Below, in pieces: positions 9,448 to 18,122 of a DNA stretch of 64,000 nt (position 1 is its first letter; each line of letters begins with the position of its first letter). The DNA comes from Streptomyces xanthophaeus. GTDB lineage: Bacteria; Actinomycetota; Actinomycetes; Streptomycetales; Streptomycetaceae. Under the pieces are notes generated by a model that saw nothing but the letters and a program-made list of their open reading frames with translations, had not been told where the DNA came from and searched no databases. The stretch is from contig NZ_KL647134.1 of NCBI RefSeq assembly GCF_000725805.1, forward strand, positions 229,469 through 293,468, written 5' to 3'. The translations under genes were made by a program, and so were the position numbers.

Positions 9448-10548
9448 ATGAACGCCACCGCCCCCGCCTCCCCGCTCCGCGTCGGCCTCGTCGGCTACGG
9501 ACTCGCCGGTTCCGTCTTCCACGCCCCTCTCGTGACCGCCACCGAGGGGCTCGTCCTCGACACGGTCGTCACCACCGACCCCGACCGGCAGGCGCAGGCG
9601 CGTGCCGAGTTCCCCGACGTGCGCTTCGCCGCGTCCCCGGCCGAACTGTGGGAGCGCAGCGGGGACGGGGGCCCCGTCGACCTCGTCGTGATCGCCTCCC
9701 CCAACAAGACCCACGTCCCGCTGGCCACCGCCGCCCTCACCGCGGGCGTCCCCGTCGTCGTGGACAAGCCGATCGCCGCGACCGCCGCCGAGGCGCGCGA
9801 GCTCGCCGCCCTCGCCGAGCGGACCGGCACCTTCCTGTCCGTCTTCCAGAACCGCCGCTGGGACAACGACTTCCTCACCCTGCGCCGCCTCCTCGCGGAC
9901 GGTGAGCTCGGCGAGATCCAGCGCTTCGAGTCCCGCTTCGAACGCTGGCGCCCGCAGCTCAAGGGCGGCTGGCGCGAGTCGGGCGCCCCGGAGGAGATCG
10001 GCGGCCTGCTGTACGACCTCGGCAGCCACGTCGTGGACCAGGCGCTCGTCCTGTTCGGCCCCGCCGTACGGGTCTACGCGGAGGCCGACACCCGCCGCCC
10101 CGGCGCCGAGACGGACGACGACACCTTCATCGCCCTCACCCACGCCAACGGGGTCCGCTCCCACCTCTACGTCAGCGCGACCACCGCCCAGCTGGGGCCG
10201 CGGATGCGCGTCCTCGGCTCCCGGGCCGGGTACGTCAAGTACGGGCTCGACCCGCAGGAGGGCGCCCTGCGCGAGGGGCTGCGGCCGGGCTCGGACGTGC
10301 TGTGGGGCGAGGAGCCGCCGCACCTGTGGGGCCGGGTGGGCTCCGGCGAGTCCCCGCTGACCGGCGGCGGGACCCCGGTGCCGACCGAGCACGGCGACTA
10401 CCCGGCGTACTACGCGGCGGTCGCCGCCGCCCTGCGCGAGGGCGGGCCCGCGCCCGTCACGGCGCTGGAGGCCGCGCACTGCCTCGACGTCCTGGAGGCG
10501 GCCCGCCGGTCCTCGCGCGACGGGGTGACCGTGGAGATCGGCGCGTAG
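9448..10548 (+). CDS. Gfo/Idh/MocA-family NAD(P)-dependent oxidoreductase
   Basis: A 366-residue dehydrogenase. The Rossmann motif is VGLVGYGLAGSVFHAPL at the N-terminus. The family's catalytic lysine motif follows in VDKPIAAT (about residue 111). The substrate-domain motif is GGLLYDLGSHVVDQAL, with the His near the active site. The likely role is oxidation or reduction of a sugar, inositol or related polyol. The ATG at 9448 is the first one that keeps the Rossmann fold at the N-terminus and leaves the inverted repeat upstream. The divergent ROK repressor probably controls it. A strong hairpin terminator follows 22 bases after the stop. Confidence 0.86.
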   Translation: MNATAPASPLRVGLVGYGLAGSVFHAPLVTATEGLVLDTVVTTDPDRQAQARAEFPDVRFAASPAELWERSGDGGPVDLVVIASPNKTHVPLATAALTAGVPVVVDKPIAATAAEARELAALAERTGTFLSVFQNRRWDNDFLTLRRLLADGELGEIQRFESRFERWRPQLKGGWRESGAPEEIGGLLYDLGSHVVDQALVLFGPAVRVYAEADTRRPGAETDDDTFIALTHANGVRSHLYVSATTAQLGPRMRVLGSRAGYVKYGLDPQEGALREGLRPGSDVLWGEEPPHLWGRVGSGESPLTGGGTPVPTEHGDYPAYYAAVAAALREGGPAPVTALEAAHCLDVLEAARRSSRDGVTVEIGA

Positions 10549-10570
10549 CCCCGCAACGGCAGCCGGAACA

Positions 10571-10609
10571 GGAAGGGGCGGGGCCGTCGATGACGGCCCC
10601 GCCCCTTCC
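10571..10609 (+). terminator. Strong hairpin terminator after the Gfo/Idh gene
   Basis: A perfect 18-bp stem (ggaaggggcggggccgtc and its complement) closes a three-base loop. There is no T-run, as usual in streptomycetes. It lies between convergent genes and may serve both. Confidence 0.85.
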
Positions 10610-10651
10610 CCGCTACGAACGACTGGCGCGACCACGCCCGGCTACGCGCGG

Positions 10652-11509
10652 CTACGCGCCCTTGAACTCCTGGCGCTGACGGCCGAGGCCCTCGATCTCC
10701 AGCTCCACGACGTCACCGGCCCGCAGGTACGGCTTCGGCTCCGGCTGGCCCATGGCCACGCCGCCCGGCGTACCGGTGACGATGACGTCGCCCGGGTACA
10801 GGGTCATGAACTGGCTCAGGTACCGCACGACCTCGCCGACCGGGAAGATCTGGTCCGAGGTGTTGCCGTCCTGCTTGAGCTCGCCGTTGACCCACAGCTT
10901 CACGTCCAGGACCTGCGGGTCCGCGACCTCGTCGGCGGTCAGCAGCCAGGGGCCGACCGGGGTGAAGGTCTCGCAGTTCTTGCCCTTGTCCCAGGTGCCG
11001 CCGCGCTCGATCTGGAACTCGCGCTCCGAGACGTCGTTGACCAGCACGTACCCGCCGACGTGCGCGAGGCCCTCCTCGGCGGAGGCCAGGTAGCGGGCGG
11101 TGGCGCCGATGACGACGCCGAGCTCGGCCTCCCAGTCGGTCTTCACGCTGCCGCGCGGGATCAGCACGGTGTCGTCCGGGCCGACCACGGTGTCCGCGGC
11201 CTTCAGGAAGAGGATCGGCTCGGCCGGCGGCTCGGCGCCGATCTCCTTCGCGTGCCCGAAGTAGTTCAGGCCGATGCCCACGATCTTGCCGATCCGGCCG
11301 ACGGGCGCGCCGACGCGCAGCCCTTCCGTGTCCAGGGCGGGGAGCTCGCCGGAGGCCGCCGCTTCCCGTACCCGGGTCAGCACGGAGTCGTCGGCGAGCA
11401 GGGCGCCGTCCACATCCGTGATCAGGCCGGACAGGTCCCGCAGGGTCCCGTCCTGGTCGAGCAGCGCGGGGCGTTCCGACCCGACGGGTCCGACACGCAG
11501 CAGCTTCAT
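10652..11509 (-). CDS. Fumarylacetoacetate hydrolase-family protein
   Basis: A 285-residue enzyme. The conserved core is readable: KIVGIGLNYFGHAKE, EPILFLKAADTVVGPDDTV, DWEAELGVVIG, with the metal-binding Glu/Asp set, and VITGTPGGVAMG near the end. The family hydrolyses or decarboxylates acylpyruvates and ring-cleavage intermediates; the exact substrate is not readable. The ATG at 11509 follows a GGAGAA ribosome binding site at good distance; the ATG two codons upstream is too close to it. It faces the Gfo/Idh gene across a shared terminator and has no obvious operon partner. Confidence 0.87.
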   Translation of the reverse strand: MKLLRVGPVGSERPALLDQDGTLRDLSGLITDVDGALLADDSVLTRVREAAASGELPALDTEGLRVGAPVGRIGKIVGIGLNYFGHAKEIGAEPPAEPILFLKAADTVVGPDDTVLIPRGSVKTDWEAELGVVIGATARYLASAEEGLAHVGGYVLVNDVSEREFQIERGGTWDKGKNCETFTPVGPWLLTADEVADPQVLDVKLWVNGELKQDGNTSDQIFPVGEVVRYLSQFMTLYPGDVIVTGTPGGVAMGQPEPKPYLRAGDVVELEIEGLGRQRQEFKGA

Positions 11510-11632
11510 GGGCATTCTCCCGTGGTCGTGGGTGGTCGGCCCGTGGGCGTGCCCAGGGGCCGGCCGATGGGTTGCGGCCATCGGAGGATTGGTCGATCCT
11601 CCAAGATGTCCACCCAATCCGCAAGACCCTGT

Positions 11633-12385
11633 TCACAGGCTGGAACGCACACCTCCGTCCGCCGAACGCTCCGCGCGGTCCTTGCGGTGCTGGAGCCAGA
11701 CCCGCTCCGCCACCGACCACGCGGTGGTCGTGAGCAGGTACAGCCCGGCCGCCAGCGGGACCACGGCGGCGGTGATCAGCGTCCCGAAGGACAGCAGGGG
11801 CAGGACGCCGCCCAGCTTGCGCATGACCTCCTGCTGCTCGGCGCTGAGCGCAGCCGCCCCGGCCGCGGTCCCGGCCTTGGTGGCCTTGGTGGCCCTGGTG
11901 GCCTTGGTGGCCTTGGTGGCCCTGGTGGCCTTGGTGGCCTTGGTGGCCGTCACCGGAACCGGAGCCGCCGCAGCCGCCCGCCGCCCCCGTACGGCGCTCC
12001 ACGCGGCCACCGCCGCGATGGCCGCGAACAGCCCGAGGAACACCAGCCCCGGCGCGCCGAGGAAGCCCCCGTCGCCCAGCGCATCGGTCCAGCGGGACCC
12101 CAGCGGGGCGGCGAACAGCTGGTGCCCGAGGAGTTCGTTGGCCTCCCCGCCGACCTTCGCCGAGGAGAACGCCTGGTACATCACGAAGAACACCGGCAGC
12201 TGCAGCAGCATCGGCAGGCAGCCCGCCGCCGGGGTCGCCCCGCGGAAAGCCGCGCGGCTCAGCGGGTGCAGGGCGAGCCGTACGAGCACGGTGAACAGCA
12301 CGATCGCGGCAGCGGTCGCGGACTGGGCCAGTACCGGCTCCAGAAGCCGGCCCAACTCAACAACAAGGTGGGTGAAAACGGACAC
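11633..12385 (-). CDS. YidC/Oxa1-family membrane insertase (second YidC) with a Thr-Lys-Ala repeat loop
   Basis: A 250-residue membrane protein. The YidC core is present: TVLVRLALHPLSRAAFRG with the conserved groove Arg, CLPMLLQLPVFFVMYQAF, and a C-terminal LLTTTAWSVAERVWLQ segment. It lacks the large periplasmic domain, as in Gram-positive YidC proteins. The unusual part is a basic loop of TKA/TRA triplets (about nine) between two membrane segments, encoded by a 9-bp repeat. This short form is not in an rpmH-rnpA locus, so it is most likely the accessory paralogue. A DUF6412 gene and a sortase gene lie upstream on the same strand. Confidence 0.88.
   Translation of the reverse strand: MSVFTHLVVELGRLLEPVLAQSATAAAIVLFTVLVRLALHPLSRAAFRGATPAAGCLPMLLQLPVFFVMYQAFSSAKVGGEANELLGHQLFAAPLGSRWTDALGDGGFLGAPGLVFLGLFAAIAAVAAWSAVRGRRAAAAAPVPVTATKATKATRATKATKATRATKATKAGTAAGAAALSAEQQEVMRKLGGVLPLLSFGTLITAAVVPLAAGLYLLTTTAWSVAERVWLQHRKDRAERSADGGVRSSL
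11873..11948 (-). repeat. 9-bp tandem repeat inside yidC2
   Basis: The unit ccttggtgg on the plus strand repeats about eight times with c/t variation at one position, giving Thr-Lys-Ala or Thr-Arg-Ala per unit. All variants preserve a basic residue in the middle of each triplet. Confidence 0.85.
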
Positions 12386-12530
12386 GCGGGCCCTCCGGAG
12401 GGTCTCGTCGAACGTCGAAAAGGAGATGCGTTTTCGGCGTGACGACCCGCGAGGGGCGGCAACAGAAGGCGAAGAGGTGAGGAAGGGTCAAACAAGTCCA
12501 GCTGGACAGCTGGAGAAGTACTGCGCGCCC

Positions 12531-12869
12531 CTACGCGGCCGTCAGGGCGGGACGGCCGGGTGCCCTGGGCCGCGACCGGCCCGAGGCGTCGGGATCGCGC
12601 TGCGGCAGGAAGGCCGTGCGCTGCTCGCGGTCACGGATCGCGGTGCGGATGCGGTGCGGCGGCACGGGCCGTACGAGCCGCGCTGCGGCGGCCAGGGCCT
12701 CGGCGCCCACGGCGACGGTGGCCGCGAGGGCGACCACGACGGCGCCCAGCCCGCTCTCCCCGGCGAACAGCCCGAGGACTCCCCCGAGCAGCACCAGGAC
12801 CAGCGGGAGCAGGAGGGCCAGAGCCCGCGCGGACCGGGCGGGCAGCAAGGAGGACAGCCGAGCCATCAT
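12531..12869 (-). CDS. Small membrane protein, DUF6412-like
   Basis: A 112-residue protein with two N-terminal hydrophobic segments (about residues 15-37 and 42-66) and a basic cytoplasmic tail (RPVPPHRIRTAIRDREQR). The pattern and its position beside the short YidC and upstream of FAA-hydrolase genes fit the streptomycete family DUF6412, whose function is unknown. Two adjacent ATG codons follow a good GGGAGG ribosome binding site; the first is annotated. There are 145 bases to the yidC2 start. Confidence 0.65.
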   Translation of the reverse strand: MMARLSSLLPARSARALALLLPLVLVLLGGVLGLFAGESGLGAVVVALAATVAVGAEALAAAARLVRPVPPHRIRTAIRDREQRTAFLPQRDPDASGRSRPRAPGRPALTAA

Positions 12870-12935
12870 CCGGACCTCCCCTTCCCGCTCCCGCGCGCGG
12901 ACCTCCGTACGGGTCCGCGGCTGCTGGCCGCAATC

Positions 12936-13760
12936 CTAACCCGGGGACCTGAGCGTCCCCCAGACCACCAGCCGGTACTTGGAGGTGTATTCGGGCGTGC
13001 ACGTGGTGAGGGTGATGTACGCGCCGGGCTCGGCGTACCCCTGGTCGGGCTTCACCAGGCTCCGCGGCACGGGCGCGATCACCCCGGTGTCCCGCTCGGT
13101 GGTCTCGCTCAGGATCCGCCCCACCACGTAGACGTACCGGCGCCCGCGCACGTCGACGATCAGCTCGTCCCCGGCGCGCAGGCGGTTGATGTACCGGAAG
13201 GGTTCGCCGTGGGTGTTGCGGTGCCCGGCCAGCGCGAAGTTCCCCTGCGCCCCGGGCTGCGCCGTGCCGGGGTACTGGCCGGCGTACCCCTTGTCGAGGA
13301 CGGTCCGCTTGTCGATGCCCTGCGCGACGGGAACGGCGAGCCCGAGCCGCGGGATGCGCAGCACGGCGTACGCCTTGTCGTCGGCCTTCCCCTGCGGCCG
13401 GGGCGCGGGCGCTGTGGCGGTGCGGCCCGGCGGGGACTCGTCGGGCCGACCGGCGGAAGCGGACGGGTCGGGCGGGACAGGCGGCGGGGACGGGACGGGC
13501 GGTTCAGCGGAGTCGGGGGCGGGATCGGGGCCGGGGTCGGCACGCCATTGCCGTTCGAGCGCCTGGACCTGTTCCTGCGCGGCGGCGTGGGCCTGGCGGT
13601 TGGTCCACCACACCTGGTGGACGACGAGCAGCGCCACCACCACGCCCACCGTGGTGAGCACTTCGGCGCACACCCACAGCAGACCCGCGAGACCGGCCCG
13701 GCGCACCCGTCGGCCGCTCCCCTGCACCACCACGGGTAGGCGATCTCGCACGGCCCGCAC
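12936..13760 (-). CDS. Class E sortase
   Basis: A 274-residue membrane-anchored transpeptidase. A single N-terminal membrane segment (about residues 22-46) is followed by a Pro-rich linker (about 75-120) and the sortase barrel. Catalytic residues are visible: His in FALAGHRNTHGEP, Cys in ITLTTCTPEYTSKY, and the Arg shortly after it in YRLVVWG. Class E enzymes cut LAxTG signals and join the protein to peptidoglycan; the protein at 7189-7935 carries exactly such a signal. The GTG start at 13760 gives the normal short cytoplasmic tail. Confidence 0.9.
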   Translation of the reverse strand: MRAVRDRLPVVVQGSGRRVRRAGLAGLLWVCAEVLTTVGVVVALLVVHQVWWTNRQAHAAAQEQVQALERQWRADPGPDPAPDSAEPPVPSPPPVPPDPSASAGRPDESPPGRTATAPAPRPQGKADDKAYAVLRIPRLGLAVPVAQGIDKRTVLDKGYAGQYPGTAQPGAQGNFALAGHRNTHGEPFRYINRLRAGDELIVDVRGRRYVYVVGRILSETTERDTGVIAPVPRSLVKPDQGYAEPGAYITLTTCTPEYTSKYRLVVWGTLRSPG

Positions 13761-13807
13761 CTTAAGTCCTCCCCCGCCAACTGACCAGCAGCAGTACGGT
13801 GTGAACC

Positions 13808-14809
13808 ATGCGCCCCGACACGCCTGCCGAGCACATCGCCGAAGCCGAGCGCCTCATCCGCACGGCGACCCGCTACCCCGAGGACCAGGAGCCCTTGCTC
13901 CTCCAGGCCGCGGCCCACCTCGAGTTGGCCGACGCACGCGATCGGGCGAGCGCCCTGTACGACCAGCTCCTCTCCGCCTCCCCCGCCGACCCGCACCTGA
14001 TCAAGGCCCTGCAGGCGGCGAACCTCTGGGAGTACGGCCACGAGGCCGAGGCCCGCGCCCTGATCTCGGGCCTGCGCGCCGCGGCCCCGAAGGACCCGGC
14101 GCCCTGGGAGGTCATCGCGGAGGCCCTGGAGGCCCACGACGAGCTGGAGGCCTCGCTCGAGTGCTTCACCGAGGCGGCGTCCCTCCTGATCACGGAGGAC
14201 GACCCGCTCACCCCCGCCACCACGGCCCTCCTCACGGGCCGCCACCGGGTCCGCCGCCTCCTCGGGCGCCCGCACGACGACTGGGACATGGTCGCGGACA
14301 CCCGCCACATCGGCCCGATCCCCCTCGACGAACTCCACGACCCGAAGCGCATCTGGGCCCTCGGCTCCGACGACCCGGCCGAACTCCGCGCCGAGATCGC
14401 CCGCCTGCGCGCCGAACTGGGCGACCGCCGCGCGGCCCTGTCCCGGCCCTTCCCGGTGGCGATCCTGCACTGGCCCGCGCGCGAGCTGGCCGAGCTCGTC
14501 ACCTCGTACCCGACCCTCGCGGCGGAGTACCCCTCGCACCCGGCCCACCTGACGCAGATCGAGGCCTCGCTGCGCGCCCTGGCCGCCTCGGGCACGACGA
14601 ACCTGGGCATCGTCACCGCGAGCGTCCCCTCCTACGAGGCCTTCGCCGCCTCGGAGAAGACCTCCCCGGCCTCCCCGTCGCTCCTGGCCGAGTACGCCAC
14701 GACCCTGGCCGCCCGCGGCAAGGCCACCACCTGGCCCCCGACCCCGACGTCCCCCTGCTGGTGCACCTCGGGCAAGCCCTACTCGGAATGCCACGGGACC
14801 ACCGACTGA
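13808..14809 (+). CDS. SEC-C metal-binding motif protein with helical repeat body
   Basis: A 333-residue soluble protein. Residues 1-110 look like TPR-type helical hairpins (HIAEAERLIRTATRY, ALYDQLLSASPADP, EALEAHDELEASLECF). The C-terminus ends in CWCTSGKPYSECHG, the zinc-binding SEC-C motif also found at the end of SecA. That motif mediates protein or ribosome contacts in other proteins. No catalytic domain was recognised, so the role is open. It diverges from the sortase gene by 47 bases. Confidence 0.8.
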   Translation: MRPDTPAEHIAEAERLIRTATRYPEDQEPLLLQAAAHLELADARDRASALYDQLLSASPADPHLIKALQAANLWEYGHEAEARALISGLRAAAPKDPAPWEVIAEALEAHDELEASLECFTEAASLLITEDDPLTPATTALLTGRHRVRRLLGRPHDDWDMVADTRHIGPIPLDELHDPKRIWALGSDDPAELRAEIARLRAELGDRRAALSRPFPVAILHWPARELAELVTSYPTLAAEYPSHPAHLTQIEASLRALAASGTTNLGIVTASVPSYEAFAASEKTSPASPSLLAEYATTLAARGKATTWPPTPTSPCWCTSGKPYSECHGTTD

Positions 14810-14910
14810 TCAGATCCGGTCATCCTGTGACCGAGACGGACTCTCCTCAAGGGTTGCTGCGCCATATTCCGGCGGCTGTTGTCGGTCGGCCTTGATAAAA
14901 GGAGGCAGCG

Positions 14911-14925
14911 ATGATCAACACTTGA
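14911..14925 (+). other. Four-codon leader ORF (Met-Ile-Asn-Thr-stop) with a near-perfect ribosome binding site
   Basis: AAAAGGAGG sits five bases before an ATG, which is followed by three codons and TGA. The frame is the same as that of the large helicase gene that starts at 14935, ten bases further on. Either this is a tiny leader whose ribosomes re-initiate on the GTG, or a TGA mutation separated the gene from its original start. Confidence 0.5.
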
Positions 14926-14934
14926 GGAGATTCC

Positions 14935-17900
14935 GTGACGTCTGGCCCCCGCCCGAACAGCTCGAAGCCTGTCACCGGACTGCACGAAACGCTGATCACC
15001 AGCACCCTCGAGGAGCAGCTGAAGGCACTGATCGCCGCAGGAAGCGTCGTCATAGCCGACCAGGTCAGCGTCGAATCCTCCCAGCACGTGCTGACCCGAC
15101 ACGTGGCTCGCGCGGTGGGTGAGGTCCTGAAGGGACTCGCGCCCGAGGACCAAGTGCGCGCTGCGAACGGGATCCTCCGTTCATTGAGCTCCTTCGAAGG
15201 GACGAAGGACTCCGAGGACTGGTCGGAGCCCCTCGTCGCGGGACCGCGCCAGTTGCTCGCCGTCGCCGGTAGCGCCACCTCCGAGACGTATTCCATCCGG
15301 CCTTCGACCCCCCTCTCGGAGACGGCGCTCATCACCAACTCTCCCGATGACCCGAGCCTCGGCTCCGAACTCCGGGCCGAGCTGGCCACCGCCGACCGCA
15401 TCGACCTGCTCTGCGCCTTCGTCAAGTGGACGGGTCTGCGCGTACTGGAGAAGCCCCTCAAGGCGGCCGCCGCCCGTGGCGTCCCGATCCGGGTCATCAC
15501 CACGACCTACATAGGTGCAACCGAACGTCAGGCACTGGACCGCCTCGTACGCGAGTTCAACGCAGAGGTGAAGATCAATTACGAGCTGCGTTCGACGCGT
15601 TTGCACGCCAAGGCCTGGCTCTTCCGCCGCCATTCCCGCTTCGACACGGCCTATGTCGGCAGCTCGAACCTCTCCAAGGCCGCACTCCTCGACGGACTGG
15701 AGTGGAACGTCCGCCTCTCCGCAGTCGCCACCCCGGACGTGCTGAGGAAGTTCGAAGCCACCTTCGACACCTACTGGAGCGAGCGGGCCTTCGAGTCCTA
15801 CGACCCGGACCGCGACGCCAAACGCCTCGACAACGCCCTCAGGATCGCCGGTGGCTCGAGCAAGGACCGCGACGCGGCCCGGGTGATCAGCCTGTCCGGG
15901 CTGGAGGTGCGCCCCTTCCCGCACCAGCGCGACATGCTGGAGCGCCTCGAAGTCGAACGCACAGTGCACGGCCGAAACGCAAACCTGCTGGTCGCAGCGA
16001 CAGGTACCGGAAAGACCGTCATGGCGGCACTGGACTTCAAGCAGCTCCAAGCAAAACTCGGCCGTCAGCTGCGCCTCCTGTTCATCGCCCACCGCAAGGA
16101 GATCCTCGAGCAGTCGCTGCGCACCTACCAGGACGTACTCGTCGACGCCAACTTCGGTGAACTGCTCTGCGACGGCAAGACGCCGAAGGCATGGGAGAGC
16201 GTCTTCGCCAGCGTCCAGTCCTTGAACTCGCGCACCTTGGACCGGCTGCCCCCGGACCACTTCGACGTCATCGTCATCGACGAGTTCCACCACGGAACCT
16301 CCCCCACCTACCGCCGCGTGCTCGATCACTTCTCCCCCAGGGAACTACTGGGGCTGACGGCAACACCCGAGCGCATGGACGGCGTGAACGTCCAAGACGA
16401 GTTCTTCGAGGGCCGCATCGCTGCCGAAATGCGTCTTTGGGAGGCTCTGGAGAACGACCTGCTCTGCCCCTTCCACTACTTCGGGATCACCGACAACACC
16501 GACATGAGTGCGGTCGCGTGGAAGCGCGGGTCCTACGACTCCGACGCCCTCAGCAACCTGTTCACCGGCAACGAGGCCCGAGCCCGGCTCGTCGTCCGCG
16601 CCCTCCAGGAGAAGCTCAGCACTCCACAGACGATGCGCGCCCTCGGCTTCTGCGTCTCCGTGGCGCACGCGCACTTCATGGCCGAGTTCTTCAACCGCGC
16701 GGGCTTCCACGCCGTGGCCCTGTCCGGTGAGACGCCCCGCGAGGAGCGCAAGAGGGCTCTCGAAGCGCTGAAGCTCGGCAAACTCAATGTGATCTTCTCG
16801 GTGGACCTCTTCAACGAGGGCCTCGACGTTCCTGACGTGGACACCCTTCTCCTGCTGCGGCCGACGTCCAGCGCCACCGTGTTCCTCCAGCAACTCGGCC
16901 GGGGCTTGCGTCGCAGCGAGAACAAGTCCGTCCTGACCGTCCTTGACTTCATCGGCCAGCACCGCAAGGAATTCCGTTTCGAGGAGCAGTTCCGCGCGCT
17001 GACCAACCTGACGCGCAACCGTCTCCTGTCCACCATCGAGAAGGACTTCCCCCAGCTTCCCTCCGGCTGTCAGATCATCTTGGAGAGCAAGGCCAAGGAC
17101 CTGATCCTCGAGAACATCCGAAGCCAGATCAACGTCAACGTCACCCAGCTCGCCCGCGAGGTCGCGGCGTACGGCGAAACGGACCTGGCGGCGTATCTCA
17201 AGGAGAGCGGTCGCCAGATCAACGAGGTGTACCGGGGGAACGGCAACTCCTGGACCGGTCTGCTGCGGCGAGCGAAGTTGCTCACCAGCCCCGCACCAGC
17301 AGGAGAGGCGGCCCTCCTCAAGCGCGTGTCGGCCTTCCTCCACGTGGACGACCCGGATCGGGTGCACGCGTACACGGCACTGATCGACGACGACGCTCCT
17401 GCCTATGACCAATTGGACGAGCGCGGGCAGGCATACGCCCGTATGTTCTTCTTCTCCCTCTGGCCGCTCGGGGGCGAATACTCCGACTATCAGGAGGGCC
17501 TCGCCTCCCTCCAGTCACAGCACGCCTTCCGGAAGGAACTCCGGCAAGTCCTCAGCCACGACTTGAACCGGGCCGAACACGTCCCCCTGCCTCTGAGGGG
17601 AGACCACGCGGCGCTGCCCCTGACGGTGCACGCCTCGTACAGCCGCGAGGAAATCCTTCCCGCCCTGGGCCAGGCGGCTCTCGGTGGCTCCCTTCCCGGG
17701 AACTTCCGCGAGGGGGTGAAGTGGTGCGAGGCCATACAGACGGACGCCCTCCTGATCACCTTGGAGAAGGACGTGAAGGACTTCTCGCCGCAGACCCAGT
17801 ACAAGGACTACGCCATGGGCGAGTTCCACTTCCACTGGGAATCGCAGAACAGCACCTCTGAGACATCACCCACCGGGGTGCGCTACCAAACGCACGTGGA

Positions 17901-18090
17901 GAAGGGGTCGCACGTCCTGCTCTTCGTGCGGCGGTTCAAGAGCACCGACATCGGCGGCCCCCAGGCCTGGATGCTGTTGGGGCCCGCCGAATACGTCGGC
18001 CACGAGGGCAACAAGCCGATGGCGATCGAATGGAGACTGCGCCACGAAATCCCCGCGGACGTCGCCTCGTACTCCGCCATCGCCAACTGA
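14935..18090 (+). CDS. PLD-like nuclease / superfamily 2 helicase / DUF3427 protein
   Basis: A 1051-residue three-part protein. The PLD-like part has HxK at residues 224-226 and GSSNLS from about residue 242. The helicase part has Walker A ATGTGKT (355-361), the DEFH box (449-452), LTATPER (about 475) and LFNEGLDVPD with QLGRGLRR (about 654). The C-terminal region from about 830 fits DUF3427. Such proteins are candidates for DNA or RNA repair or phage defence; no substrate is known to me. The GTG at 14935 has a GAGGAG ribosome binding site. Codon use is less GC-saturated than the neighbours and no partner gene is obvious, suggesting acquisition. Confidence 0.87.
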   Translation: MTSGPRPNSSKPVTGLHETLITSTLEEQLKALIAAGSVVIADQVSVESSQHVLTRHVARAVGEVLKGLAPEDQVRAANGILRSLSSFEGTKDSEDWSEPLVAGPRQLLAVAGSATSETYSIRPSTPLSETALITNSPDDPSLGSELRAELATADRIDLLCAFVKWTGLRVLEKPLKAAAARGVPIRVITTTYIGATERQALDRLVREFNAEVKINYELRSTRLHAKAWLFRRHSRFDTAYVGSSNLSKAALLDGLEWNVRLSAVATPDVLRKFEATFDTYWSERAFESYDPDRDAKRLDNALRIAGGSSKDRDAARVISLSGLEVRPFPHQRDMLERLEVERTVHGRNANLLVAATGTGKTVMAALDFKQLQAKLGRQLRLLFIAHRKEILEQSLRTYQDVLVDANFGELLCDGKTPKAWESVFASVQSLNSRTLDRLPPDHFDVIVIDEFHHGTSPTYRRVLDHFSPRELLGLTATPERMDGVNVQDEFFEGRIAAEMRLWEALENDLLCPFHYFGITDNTDMSAVAWKRGSYDSDALSNLFTGNEARARLVVRALQEKLSTPQTMRALGFCVSVAHAHFMAEFFNRAGFHAVALSGETPREERKRALEALKLGKLNVIFSVDLFNEGLDVPDVDTLLLLRPTSSATVFLQQLGRGLRRSENKSVLTVLDFIGQHRKEFRFEEQFRALTNLTRNRLLSTIEKDFPQLPSGCQIILESKAKDLILENIRSQINVNVTQLAREVAAYGETDLAAYLKESGRQINEVYRGNGNSWTGLLRRAKLLTSPAPAGEAALLKRVSAFLHVDDPDRVHAYTALIDDDAPAYDQLDERGQAYARMFFFSLWPLGGEYSDYQEGLASLQSQHAFRKELRQVLSHDLNRAEHVPLPLRGDHAALPLTVHASYSREEILPALGQAALGGSLPGNFREGVKWCEAIQTDALLITLEKDVKDFSPQTQYKDYAMGEFHFHWESQNSTSETSPTGVRYQTHVEKGSHVLLFVRRFKSTDIGGPQAWMLLGPAEYVGHEGNKPMAIEWRLRHEIPADVASYSAIAN

Positions 18091-18104
18091 GCTCTGCCGG
18101 TTTC

Positions 18105-18122
18105 CCCGGGCGTCAGCCCGGG
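18105..18122. terminator. Short hairpin between convergent helicase and AbiEi-like genes
   Basis: A 7-bp perfect stem (cccgggc and gcccggg) with a four-base loop overlaps the stop codon of the minus-strand gene. It could end transcription from either side; short for a terminator. Confidence 0.4.

Noticed and set aside
12361..12530. Possible small gene between DUF6412 and yidC2
   Set aside because: No start with a ribosome binding site, and the frames are short and without hydrophobic or other pattern.
14911..14925. Start of the helicase at ATG 14911
   Set aside because: An in-frame TGA four codons later makes this impossible without readthrough; the GTG at 14935 has its own ribosome binding site.
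15181..16329. Long open frame on the minus strand across the PLD-helicase gene
   Set aside because: It mirrors the codon structure of the real gene and has no motifs or ribosome binding site; the plus-strand frame has helicase motifs.
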